A stretch of 9,055 nt of DNA from Synergistaceae bacterium (GCA_031289165.1 JAITPZ010000083.1:1-9055); one strand, 5' to 3'. Counted from the first letter of the stretch, positions 1-6,352 are shown. The notes: generated by a model from the sequence alone, not told the origin. Numbers and translations are program-made.

Positions 1-292
1 AAAAATACCTAGGTAAAATACGCAAAGTTAGTTTTTGCAAGATATTACTATTATGTTCATGCGTTTGCCCTGCCGGGCTGAAGGTAAACCCCAACAGTCG
101 GACTGCCTCCACCTCGGTCGGATGGATGTATTCCGACACACAAACTGCAACGGTTTACGTTCAACTAAACGCACCCCGTCCAAAGTCATTTTCGTCAGCG
201 GACTCGGAAGGCAAAAAATATAAAAATAAAATTAAAGACGACACAACACTCTCTTTACCTGAGACGCAGGGTAAAGAACCCCACCCATCAAC
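1..292. other. AT-rich intergenic stretch, no gene recognised
   Basis: This stretch lies beyond the HU terminator and runs to the window edge. It is visibly more AT-rich than the genes. The short frames open here have no ribosome binding site and no recognisable protein character. Small structures are present: a perfect 10-bp palindrome TACCTAGGTA at 6-15, an 11-bp palindrome CAGTCGGACTG at 95-105, and a stem CTTTAC-CTG/CAG-GTAAAG at 253-276 with a short loop. I could not match any of these to tRNA, SRP RNA, tmRNA or a known riboswitch. It may carry the upstream region of a gene outside the window or a small RNA, but nothing proves either. Confidence 0.4.
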
Positions 293-332
293 AAAAAGGC
301 CACGGCGAAAATATTTTTTACGCTCGTGGCCT
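293..332 (-). terminator. Intrinsic terminator of the HU gene
   Basis: On the minus strand an 8-bp perfect stem AGGCCACG/CGTGGCCT (bases 325-332 pairing with 297-304) encloses an AT-rich loop that can pair further, since GCG/CGC and AAAA/TTTT complements lie inside it. The stem is followed immediately by a run of five T (293-297). It begins 17 bases past the HU stop codon, the expected place and orientation for Rho-independent termination of that gene. Confidence 0.87.
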
Positions 333-348
333 GTGATTGTCTCTCGGG

Positions 349-651
349 TTACTTCTTCTTTCTGCCGCCCTTCGAGGTACGGACCCGCTCTTTCAGTGCC
401 TTGCCGGGGCGGAACACGGGAACCTTCTTCGCGGGGATCTTGACGACCTTCGTGGGATCCTGGGGATTGCGGCCCTCTCTGGCGGCGCGGTCCTTTACCT
501 CGAACACGCCGAAATCGACGAACGTGCATTTTTCGCCCTTGCCGAGAGATTCCGCGATCAGATCAAAAAACTTTTCAACAACAGGAGCCACACTCTTTTT
601 CGGTTCTTTCAACTGCCCGGCAATGACATCAACAAGTTCGGCCTTCGTCAT
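349..651 (-). CDS. HU-family nucleoid DNA-binding protein
   Basis: A 100-residue HU/IHF-family histone-like protein, which as a dimer bends and compacts DNA in the nucleoid. The N-terminal helices begin MTKAELVDVI. The FVDFGVFEV segment (about 44-52) is the family's beta region. The DNA-binding arm runs from about 55 to 80 and carries the tip motif GRNPQ (60-64). The segment FRPGKALKE (80-88) is the conserved C-terminal helix start. The protein is about ten residues longer than the usual 90, because it ends in a basic tail SKGGRKKK. The ATG start is supported by AGGGGG seven bases upstream. The gene appears monocistronic, with its own promoter (684-711) and terminator (293-332). Whether it is HU proper or IHF-like cannot be settled by eye, but a homodimeric HU is more likely because no partner gene is nearby. 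Confidence 0.96.
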   Translation of the reverse strand: MTKAELVDVIAGQLKEPKKSVAPVVEKFFDLIAESLGKGEKCTFVDFGVFEVKDRAAREGRNPQDPTKVVKIPAKKVPVFRPGKALKERVRTSKGGRKKK

Positions 652-683
652 AACTTAACCCCCTGTAAGATAATTTTACCTGC

Positions 684-711
684 ATTTTAACAGGCTTTAT
701 AAAATATGCAA
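684..711 (-). promoter_or_regulatory. Sigma70-type promoter for the HU gene
   Basis: Reading the minus strand, TTGCAT (706-711) is followed after 16 bases by TAAAAT (684-689). The TAAAAT is preceded by TG one base upstream, an extended -10. The surrounding sequence is AT-rich, and the start codon lies about 33 bases downstream of the -10, leaving room for the AGGGGG ribosome binding site at 659-664. Good match to a housekeeping promoter; not experimentally shown. Confidence 0.6.
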
Positions 712-771
712 GTCTTTTTTGAGTCATTGGGATATTTTATAAAATAAAAATCGCCAATCTGCATTCACCCT

Positions 772-814
772 AAAGAAAAAGGCCCTCGGATGTGAGAAAA
801 TCCATACAGGCGCC
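772..814 (-). terminator. Probable intrinsic terminator after the aminotransferase/LRR remnant
   Basis: On the minus strand an interrupted stem (GGC, CCT and TGGAT pairing with ATCCG, AGG and GCC, with small bulges) has an 8-base loop and is followed by TTTTTCTTT. It lies 23 bases past the stop codon of the LRR remnant, and no further gene in that orientation starts before the HU promoter. The bulges make it weaker than the HU terminator. Confidence 0.45.
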
Positions 815-836
815 GCGGGTTGTTAAATTTGGTTCT

Positions 837-1364
837 TTATACGCTGTCGGGCGGAGCGGGCAAGAATCGTGCGCAGGATCCTTCATATTCTATGGTGCTC
901 ACAGACGGCAAATGCACGTTTTCCAGGAATGGACAGGCCTCAAACGCATAAGGGCCAATTATTCCTGCCACGGGAAATGATATGCTTTTCAGAACCGTGC
1001 ATTCCCTCAATGCGAATTTGTCAATTTCCTGTACTCCGGGACCGGAGATCGATAAGAGGGTCACGTTAGTGATGTTTTCAATGTTAGGAGCCCACGTGAA
1101 AAATTTGGAATCGCCAGGAGCCTTTCGCGGTATTTCTTGCGTCGCGTTGTTAAGGACAAGATGAAAGGGCTTATTTTGACCGTTCAGAGCTTTAATTCTG
1201 GCGAAGCCAGCTGCTTCCAGCGATTCATCGCCGGTTATCGTTATCGTATCGCCCGCGGCGTAATCGATCGACACCGGAGTGCGGTCGTTTAAGAGGGCCG
1301 CGTCGATCTCCACATTTGCCGTTCGCGCGTTCGCCGGATTTACGTGAAACCGGAGCCTCGAAAC
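837..1364 (-). pseudogene. Remnant of a BspA/TpLRR-like leucine-rich repeat protein
   Basis: About 167-175 residues of protein-like sequence are readable. The first part (to about 1040) is a Thr/Asn/Ala-rich beta-like domain without a family I can name. It is followed by two repeats of about 23-24 residues with the TpLRR (LRR_5) pattern: FALRECTVLKSISFP (about 975-1017), then IGPYAFEACPFLENVHLP (about 900-955). A third repeat starts (STIEYEGSC) but loses the pattern and hits a stop. The proteins of this family that I know are surface-exposed, often secreted, and involved in adhesion. No ATG, GTG or TTG lies in frame between the aminotransferase stop and the first protein-like residues. A GTG at 1311-1313 has no ribosome binding site and would cut into the domain. 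There is no signal peptide. I therefore read it as a fragment truncated at both ends. The composition is less GC-rich than its neighbours. An alternative is an assembly error joining part of a real gene. Confidence 0.6.
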
Positions 1365-1414
1365 GCGTTCGGGGCCCCGTGTGTTCGGTCGAGGATGTTC
1401 GCGGCGACGGGTTT

Positions 1415-2623
1415 TTACGCCCTGATCGCCTCCACCCTTCCGGGATAGGCCTCGAGGGCGCTCTTCAGGATGCTCATTGCCCTCACGAGATCCTCGTTTT
1501 TCAGGACGTAGGCCAGACGCATCTCGTTTTTGCCCCGTCCGGGCGTCGCATAAAAACCGTTGCCGGGCGCGCCCATCACGGTCTCCCCGTTGACGTCGTA
1601 GTTCTGGAGCAGCCAGATGATGAACTTTTCGGCGTCGTCGACGGGCATTTTCACCATGACGTAAAACGCCCCCTTCGGCTCCTCGCAGACCACGCCCTTC
1701 ATGTCCTTCAGCGCCGCGTACAGGGTGTCGCGCCTCGATTTGTACTCTTTGTTGACCTCTTCGAGGTAGCTTTTCGCCGTGCGGTAAAGCCCGGTCGCGC
1801 CGACCTGCTCCAGGGTGGAGACGCAAAGGCGTCCCTGGCAGAGTTTCAGGACCTGAGCCAGAAACTCCTTATTTTTGATGATGAGGCAGCCGATGCGCGC
1901 TCCGCAGGCGCTGAAACGCTTAGAGACGGAGTCGATCATAATCAGACGGTCGAGGACGTCCTTCATGTGCCCGAGGCTGGTGAACTTCTGCCCGTCGTAG
2001 GTGAACTCGCGGTAGACCTCGTCGGAGATCAGGTAGATATCGTGCTTTCTGGCGAGGGCGGCCAGCATCTCCAATTCCGCGGCGGTGTACACCGTCCCCG
2101 TCGGGTTGCCGGGGTTGGATATCCAGATGGCGCGTGTGCGGGGCGTGATCAGTTTTTCGATGACGTCCGCGGGCGGCAGGTGAAATCCCTCCTCGGCCTT
2201 CGTGGGGATCGGGACGACTTTTGCGAGGGACGCCTGAGCGAAGGCGTTGTAGTTCGCGTAAAAGGGCTCGGGCACCAGCAGCTCGTCGCCGACGTCGCAG
2301 ATCGTCATGACGGTGAACCACAGGGCCTCGCTTCCCCCGTTCGTGATGTACATGTCGTCGCGCTCGTAGGGAATATCCCAGCTTTTGTAGTAGGCGCTGA
2401 TGGCGTCGCGCAGGTCGTTGCTGCCCTGGGACGTGGCGTATTCGATGGTGTTGACTCTGAAGTCGCGCACGGCCTGAAAATACTCGTCCGGGGTCCTGAT
2501 GTCGGGCTGGCCGATGTTCAGGTGATAGACCTTTTTCCCCGCCTTTTTGGCCTCGTCGGCAAACGGAAGAAGTCTCCGGATGGGGGACGACTGCATCGCC
2601 CGAATACGTTCTGAAAAGTGCAT
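1415..2623 (-). CDS. Class I/II pyridoxal-phosphate-dependent aminotransferase
   Basis: A 402-residue fold-type I aminotransferase of the aspartate aminotransferase class, a cytosolic enzyme that moves an amino group from an amino acid to a 2-oxo acid. Visible signatures in order are the N-terminal LNIGQPD (35-41), ITNGGSEA (93-100, cofactor phosphate region), SNPGNPTG (169-176, with Asn173 at the cofactor ring), SDEVY (200-204, Asp201 and Tyr204) and DSVSKRFSACGARIG (231-245). In the last, Lys235 should form the Schiff base and Arg243 contact the phosphate. Arg369 in NEMRLAY is the likely substrate carboxylate-binding residue. Length is normal for the family. The start is set by GGGGAGGT seven bases before the ATG. 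The exact substrate (aspartate, alanine, aromatic or other) cannot be read from these motifs. It lies in the same orientation as gpmA, but the 123-bp gap with a hairpin element leaves cotranscription open. Confidence 0.95.
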   Translation of the reverse strand: MHFSERIRAMQSSPIRRLLPFADEAKKAGKKVYHLNIGQPDIRTPDEYFQAVRDFRVNTIEYATSQGSNDLRDAISAYYKSWDIPYERDDMYITNGGSEALWFTVMTICDVGDELLVPEPFYANYNAFAQASLAKVVPIPTKAEEGFHLPPADVIEKLITPRTRAIWISNPGNPTGTVYTAAELEMLAALARKHDIYLISDEVYREFTYDGQKFTSLGHMKDVLDRLIMIDSVSKRFSACGARIGCLIIKNKEFLAQVLKLCQGRLCVSTLEQVGATGLYRTAKSYLEEVNKEYKSRRDTLYAALKDMKGVVCEEPKGAFYVMVKMPVDDAEKFIIWLLQNYDVNGETVMGAPGNGFYATPGRGKNEMRLAYVLKNEDLVRAMSILKSALEAYPGRVEAIRA

Positions 2624-2630
2624 GTTGAAT

Positions 2631-2636
2631 ACCTCC
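2631..2636 (-). promoter_or_regulatory. Ribosome binding site of the aminotransferase gene
   Basis: GGAGGT, within GGGGAGGT on the minus strand, lies seven bases upstream of the ATG at 2621-2623. It fixes the start and excludes longer or shorter forms. Confidence 0.8.
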
Positions 2637-2654
2637 CCATATTCTGTCGTTCAG

Positions 2655-2699
2655 TTGGGGCTCCGCCCCAAAACTCGGGCAGGGGTCACAAACCCCTGC
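2655..2699. repeat. Double-hairpin palindromic extragenic element
   Basis: Two adjacent perfect inverted repeats lie between gpmA and the aminotransferase gene. The first is TTGGGGC-TCC-GCCCCAA (2655-2671). The second is GCAGGGGT-CACAA-ACCCCTGC (2679-2699), seven bases later. Neither is followed by a proper T-run in either direction, so they are not a textbook terminator. The GGGGCTCCGCCCC core followed by a CAGGGG/CCCCTG hairpin resembles REP-like extragenic repeats I recall from intergenic regions of many anaerobic bacteria. Only one copy is in this window, so its repetitive nature is inference. It could also protect or attenuate the gpmA transcript, which would run through it. Confidence 0.55.
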
Positions 2700-2746
2700 A
2701 CCCCATTATCAAAAAACTCAGATCATGTCATGGAAAGAATATTGTT

Positions 2747-3496
2747 TTATTTTTTCGCGCTTCCCTGGGCGGCGACGGCGGCCTGTGCCTTCGCGACGGC
2801 CTCCTGATCCCCGAGGTAACGGTGTCCCACGGGTTTCATGTCCGCGTCCAGCTCGTAGAGCAGGGGAACCCCCGTCGGGATGTTCAGCTCGAGGATGTCC
2901 TTCTCCGATACGTTGTCCAGGTATTTTACAAGGGCGCGCAGGCTGTTGCCGTGCGCGGCGATGACGATTTTTCTGCCGCTCCGAATCTCGGGGACGATCG
3001 TTTCCTCCCAGTACGGGACGGCGCGGGCGACGGTGTCGGCCAGACACTCCCCGTCCGGAAGCTCCGCGGGTTTCAGAGATACGTAGCGCGGGTCCTTCGA
3101 GGGGTGGCGCTCGTCGTTCTTTTCGAGCAGAGGAGGGCGAACGTCGTAACTGCGACGCCAGATTTTCACCTGATCGTCGCCGTATTTCGCGGCCGTTTCC
3201 GCCTTGTTCAGACCCTGCAGCGCTCCATAATGACGCTCGTTGAGGCGCCAGGAGTGACGGACGGGAATCCACATCCGGTCCATTTCCTCGAGCGCCAGCC
3301 ACAGCGTTTTGATGGCGCGCTTCAGCACGGAGGTAAAGGCCAGATCGAATACGTATCCCTCCTTTTTAAGGAGCTTCCCTGCCTCCCGCGCCTCCCCCAC
3401 GCCCTTTTCCGACAGGGGAACGTCGGTCCACCCGGTGAAACGGTTTTCCTGATTCCATGAGCTTTCTCCATGACGAATGAGCACAACCTTATACAC
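2747..3496 (-). CDS. gpmA: 2,3-bisphosphoglycerate-dependent phosphoglycerate mutase
   Basis: A 249-residue cofactor-dependent phosphoglycerate mutase, the cytosolic enzyme that interconverts 3- and 2-phosphoglycerate in glycolysis and gluconeogenesis. Near the N-terminus LIRHGESSWN (6-15) holds the phosphorylated His9, followed by ENRFTGWTDVPLSEKG (17-32), almost identical to the classical GpmA signature. Arg60, Glu88 in NERHYGALQG (87-96) and the second active-site histidine, His182 in AAHGNSLRAL (180-189), are all present. The Ala/Lys-rich C-terminus (AAVAAQGSAKK) also resembles the classical enzyme. I chose the GTG start at 3494-3496 because AGGAGG lies seven bases upstream and gives the family's usual length of about 250. 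The frame is open further to an ATG at 3557-3559, but that would add 21 unrelated residues and ignore the ribosome binding site. It is transcribed divergently from the FAA-hydrolase gene. Confidence 0.96.
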   Translation of the reverse strand: MYKVVLIRHGESSWNQENRFTGWTDVPLSEKGVGEAREAGKLLKKEGYVFDLAFTSVLKRAIKTLWLALEEMDRMWIPVRHSWRLNERHYGALQGLNKAETAAKYGDDQVKIWRRSYDVRPPLLEKNDERHPSKDPRYVSLKPAELPDGECLADTVARAVPYWEETIVPEIRSGRKIVIAAHGNSLRALVKYLDNVSEKDILELNIPTGVPLLYELDADMKPVGHRYLGDQEAVAKAQAAVAAQGSAKK

Positions 3497-3776
3497 GCAA
3501 ACCCCTCCTTCATTGTTAAGCAAGAGTATATCGCAACGCGGGCATAAAATATCAGGCAAGAAGGCGAAGGCGCGAGCGAACGCGGAAATGAGGATTATTT
3601 AAGGAGAGCGTCGGGCCTGCCCTGTCGATCCTCTTCATTGCCTCTTCATTGCCTTTTTCTTCCGGCTTTGAATCTTTTTAAAATTTATCGTTCGTCTTTG
3701 CGCATTTTTTGTTACCATGTTACCTGTCTTTTTTCATTTATAAAAATTCAGAATGAGCGACAGGGGTGTTGTGAAT
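3497..3776. other. Divergent intergenic region with probable promoters and short repeats
   Basis: This region separates gpmA (minus) from the FAA-hydrolase gene (plus), so it should hold promoters for both. On the gpmA side, TATACT (3525-3530, minus strand) is a possible -10 but has no good -35. On the other side, TATAAA (3740-3745) may be a -10, again without a clear partner. An 11-base unit CTCTTCATTGC is repeated twice in tandem (3631-3652), and TGTTACC is repeated directly at 3710-3716 and 3718-3724. The half from 3650 to 3750 is very AT-rich. Confidence 0.4.
3504..3509 (-). promoter_or_regulatory. Ribosome binding site that decides the gpmA GTG start
   Basis: A perfect AGGAGG (in AAGGAGGGG, minus strand) ends seven bases before the GTG at 3494-3496. 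No comparable site precedes the ATG at 3557-3559. Confidence 0.85.
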
Positions 3777-4550
3777 ATGGATATGATGAAGCTGGAGAAG
3801 GGGACGCTGTTCGTCCGCTTTTTGAAGGATGGCCAGGTCTGCTGCGGCAGGATTGCGGGCGGGGAGGTGGAGGTGCTCGACGGGCTCTCTCCCACGGGGC
3901 GGAAGCTGGACGCGAAGGGCCTGAAGTTCATGACGCCGATCGACCCCGTTAAAATCTGGTGCATCGGCCTGAACTACCGCGAGCACGCCAAAGAGTCGAA
4001 CATGGCGGTTCCCGACGAGCCCTGCATTTTTATGAAGCCCCGGACCTGCCTGATCGCGCAGGGCGAATCCATCCGGATTCCCTCCTGGACGGGACGCGTC
4101 GACTACGAGGGGGAGCTCGCCGTCGTGATCGGAAAGACGTGCAGAAACGTGAACGAGGCCGGTGCGGCGGACTGCATTCTGGGGTACTCCTGTTTCAACG
4201 ACGTCTCCGAGAGAAATCTGCAGCAGAAGGACGGCCAGTGGATTCGGGCCAAGGGCTTCGACACCTTCGGCCCGTTTGGCCCGGCCCTGCTCGTAACCGA
4301 TAAAATCTCGGACGCCGCGAAGCTGACGACGCGTTAGAACGGCAGTGTCGTGCAGCAGAGCAACTTCGGGGACATGATCTTCTCCGTGCCCTTCATCGTC
4401 GCCCACCTCAGTCGTTTCGCGACGCTGGAGCCCGGGGACGTCATCGCCACGGGAACGCCCAAAGGCGTTGGCCCCATTAAAATTGGAGACGTCGTGGAGG
4501 TCGAAATCGAGGGAATCGGAGTCCTGAAGAACCCCGTCGCCGCGGAATGA
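3777..4550 (+). pseudogene. FAA-hydrolase-family gene interrupted by an in-frame TAG
   Basis: Read through the stop, this is a full-length (257-codon) member of the fumarylacetoacetate hydrolase family. These are metal-dependent enzymes that hydrolyse or decarboxylate beta-keto acids, for example in aromatic or homoprotocatechuate breakdown. In order: KIWCIGLNYREHAKE (59-73), PCIFMKP (82-88), VDYEGELAVVIGK (108-120) with the metal ligands Glu111 and Glu113, GYSCFNDVSERNLQ (136-149) with Asp142, and RAKGFDTFGPFGP (157-169). After the stop come SNFGDMIFSVP and LEPGDVIATGTPKGVGP (217-233), the conserved end of the fold. The TAG at 4335-4337 (codon 187) falls between TR and NG, where relatives have a hydrophobic residue, and the frame is the same on both sides. 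One base change (TTG to TAG) would explain it. I chose the ATG at 3777 because AGGGGTG lies eight bases upstream; the ATG at 3753 has no such site. A product ending at codon 186 would lack part of the conserved core. Substrate unknown. Confidence 0.85.
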
Positions 4551-4674
4551 TGAAAGGCGACTCGATTTTGGGGCATCTCGACGCTCATAATGTGATAATC
4601 TTATTGGATCGAAAGACGATTTGCACTGAGACGATTCGCGTCAGGGCGATGCGCCTTCTTCGGTAAAACTGCGG

Positions 4675-4692
4675 CCCTCGGGCCTGAGGGAG
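4675..4692 (+). promoter_or_regulatory. Helicase ribosome binding site inside a small hairpin
   Basis: GAGGGAG (4686-4692) lies eight bases before the TTG codon at 4701 and is the best evidence for that start. Its GAGGG can pair with CCCTC at 4675-4679 across a six-base loop, so the site could be partly hidden in the mRNA. In GC-rich sequence such a stem can arise by chance. Confidence 0.45.
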
Positions 4693-4700
4693 CTTCGGAT

Positions 4701-6278
4701 TTGGAGAAAACAGAATTTTATAAATGGCAGCTCGACACGTATGCCCGCATAAAGGGGGAGAGCGCGGTGCTGTCCGCGCCGACCGGCGCCGGGAAAACGC
4801 TGGTCGCCTATCTCTGGGCGGGGCTGCTGGATACGGACGGCAACGCGACGATGCCCACGGCGGGGCGCGTCATCTTCACGGCTCCGATAAAGGCACTGAG
4901 CAACGAACGCTATATGGACCTGAGGCGGATGGGGTTCGACGTCGGCATCGAGACCGGCGATTTCAGGCGCAACGAAGGGGCGCAGATCATCTGCTGCACT
5001 CAGGAAATCTACACGATGAAGTACACGGAAGTCCCGAGACAGATGCTGATCGTGGACGAGTTTCACTACATCTTCAACGATCCCGACCGGGCGCGGACCT
5101 ATATCGACGGAATAAGAAACACTCACGTCGATACCCCGATCCTTGTGATGTCCGCGACCCTGGGGGGCGTGAAGGCCGTGGGACGTTACCTGTCGGAGGT
5201 CTGTTCGCGGCGTTTCCTCATCCATGAAAGCCACGAGCGTATGACGCGCCTGATCTTCACCCCCGACAAACCGGCGGCGATTCGGAGCGTTCACGACGCC
5301 CTGATTTTTTTGTTTTCTCAGAAGGGCGCGTCCGACCTCGCGTTCAGCATCGCGGTCACGCGTCGGAAGCTGGGGCGTGAGCAGCTGGCCCGGCTGAACG
5401 AGCTGGCCGAAATTCTCGAGGTGACGAAGATTTCGCCGCCTCTCCTGAACGGCGTGGGCGTCTATCACGGGGGAATGTTTCCCAAGGAAAAACTGCTGGT
5501 GGAGTCCGCCTTTCGAGAACGTCTGTTGGACGTCGTCTGCGGGACGAACGCGCTGGCTCTGGGGGTGAACCTTCCCGCCCAGTACGCCATCTTCGCCCAG
5601 CTGGTGCAGTACCATCACGACGAGCCCATAACGAAAAACGAGTTTCTGCAGATGGCCGGGCGCGCCGGACGAAAGGGGCTTTTCGACCCCGGATTCGTGA
5701 CGTGGCTGGCGGACTCCCCGTTCGAGCGCCGCGGCTTCGAGACGGGGGAGGTGTTTCGGGCCCTGACGGACAGCCCGCCGGAATCGGCCGCCGTGACCCT
5801 CCGTCCTTCCTATGGCCGTCTGCTGCGCAAACAGGTGCTGCCCGAGGCGGAGGCCGAGTACATCGCCGAGTACTCGATGCCGCGGGCCAATTATTCCATC
5901 GTGCTCGACATCCTGTACGCGGGGCTGCACAAAATCGACCGCGTGGTGCGGAAGCTGGTGCACGGCCGCGAGCGCAACCGATACCGCTCGACCCTCGCAG
6001 CGATCTGGTACGATGAGATGGAAATCGACGAGAACCTGGAGATGGCGATGCTCTTTTTCGAAGAACCGACGCCGAGCGCCCTGCTTGCGGCTCAAATGGT
6101 TCTGCCTTACGAGCGTAACTACCTGCAGGCCCTGTTGAAGGTGAAGCGTTTTGCCAACCGCCTGCCCAAAGGTTACCGTTTCCGGGGTCTGGACGACCTG
6201 AATAACACGGTGGACGAGATCGACCCGACGATCTACGGGTTCGAGGAAAAGCTGGGCGCGATCGAAACGAGCCGATGA
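4701..6278 (+). CDS. Compact Ski2-like (DExH) superfamily 2 helicase
   Basis: A 525-residue ATP-dependent helicase built on two RecA-like domains. Motifs in order: a Q-motif-like FYKWQ (6-10), motif I APTGAGKT (26-33), motif Ia APIKALSNER (61-70), TGD (85-87), TQEIY (100-104), motif II DEFH (119-122), motif III SAT (151-153), YHGGM (255-259), motif V GTNALALGVNLPA (281-293) and motif VI QMAGRAGRKG (317-326). The order and style (ALSN after Ia, YHGG, GRAGRKG) fit the Ski2/Mtr4/HelY group, which unwinds RNA or DNA. The C-terminal 360-525 is helical-looking with no domain I can name. It is far shorter than in Ski2, Mtr4 or HelY, and no DSHCT-like region is evident. TTG is taken as the start because of the GAGGGAG site eight bases upstream and because no better start lies in the open frame above it. 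The gap to the preceding gene is 150 bp and to iadA 74 bp. The substrate (RNA turnover or DNA repair) is open; proximity to uvrC is suggestive only. Confidence 0.9.
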   Translation: MEKTEFYKWQLDTYARIKGESAVLSAPTGAGKTLVAYLWAGLLDTDGNATMPTAGRVIFTAPIKALSNERYMDLRRMGFDVGIETGDFRRNEGAQIICCTQEIYTMKYTEVPRQMLIVDEFHYIFNDPDRARTYIDGIRNTHVDTPILVMSATLGGVKAVGRYLSEVCSRRFLIHESHERMTRLIFTPDKPAAIRSVHDALIFLFSQKGASDLAFSIAVTRRKLGREQLARLNELAEILEVTKISPPLLNGVGVYHGGMFPKEKLLVESAFRERLLDVVCGTNALALGVNLPAQYAIFAQLVQYHHDEPITKNEFLQMAGRAGRKGLFDPGFVTWLADSPFERRGFETGEVFRALTDSPPESAAVTLRPSYGRLLRKQVLPEAEAEYIAEYSMPRANYSIVLDILYAGLHKIDRVVRKLVHGRERNRYRSTLAAIWYDEMEIDENLEMAMLFFEEPTPSALLAAQMVLPYERNYLQALLKVKRFANRLPKGYRFRGLDDLNNTVDEIDPTIYGFEEKLGAIETSR

Positions 6279-6324
6279 GCCCCGGTTTGCTTAAATGAAA
6301 TTTAAAGAGTGACAAAATCCGGCC

Positions 6325-6336
6325 TTTGACGTCAAA
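6325..6336. promoter_or_regulatory. Perfect 12-bp palindrome upstream of iadA, possible operator
   Basis: TTTGACGTCAAA is a perfect inverted repeat without spacer, ending one base before the iadA ribosome binding site (6338-6343). The position between the helicase stop and the iadA start would suit a dimeric repressor. I cannot name a regulator, and no regulator gene lies in the window. Confidence 0.35.
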
Positions 6337-6337
6337 T

Positions 6338-6343
6338 GAGGGG
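6338..6343 (+). promoter_or_regulatory. Ribosome binding site that decides the iadA start
   Basis: GAGGGG lies nine bases before the ATG at 6353. The in-frame TTG at 6326 would place the site inside the gene and add nine residues not seen in the family. Confidence 0.7.
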
Positions 6344-6352
6344 ATAAAGTTT

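Noticed and set aside
1365..1826. Extension of the LRR remnant's reading frame upstream to an ATG at 1824-1826
   Set aside because: This part overlaps the aminotransferase gene in another frame, its translation is Arg-rich shadow sequence, and there is no sign of a real fused protein.
1316..2614. A 432-codon open frame on the plus strand opposite the aminotransferase
   Set aside because: The minus strand holds an intact aminotransferase with lysine and arginine active-site residues; the plus frame has no recognisable domain.
2655..2699. The double hairpin as a plain intrinsic terminator of gpmA
   Set aside because: Neither hairpin has a proper T-run on its downstream side on the minus strand, so it is listed as a repeat-like element instead.
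3497..3559. Longer gpmA starting at the ATG at 3557-3559
   Set aside because: The extra 21 residues contain the AGGAGG site in their coding sequence, are unlike the family, and exceed the normal length; the GTG at 3494-3496 fits better.
4350..4550. The part of the FAA-hydrolase gene after the TAG as an independent small gene starting at GTG 4350
   Set aside because: There is no ribosome binding site, and the fragment is only the end of a single conserved fold that continues in frame from upstream.
4641..6095. A 484-codon open frame on the minus strand opposite the helicase
   Set aside because: The plus strand here carries all helicase motifs in order; the antisense translation shows only the compositional echo of that gene.
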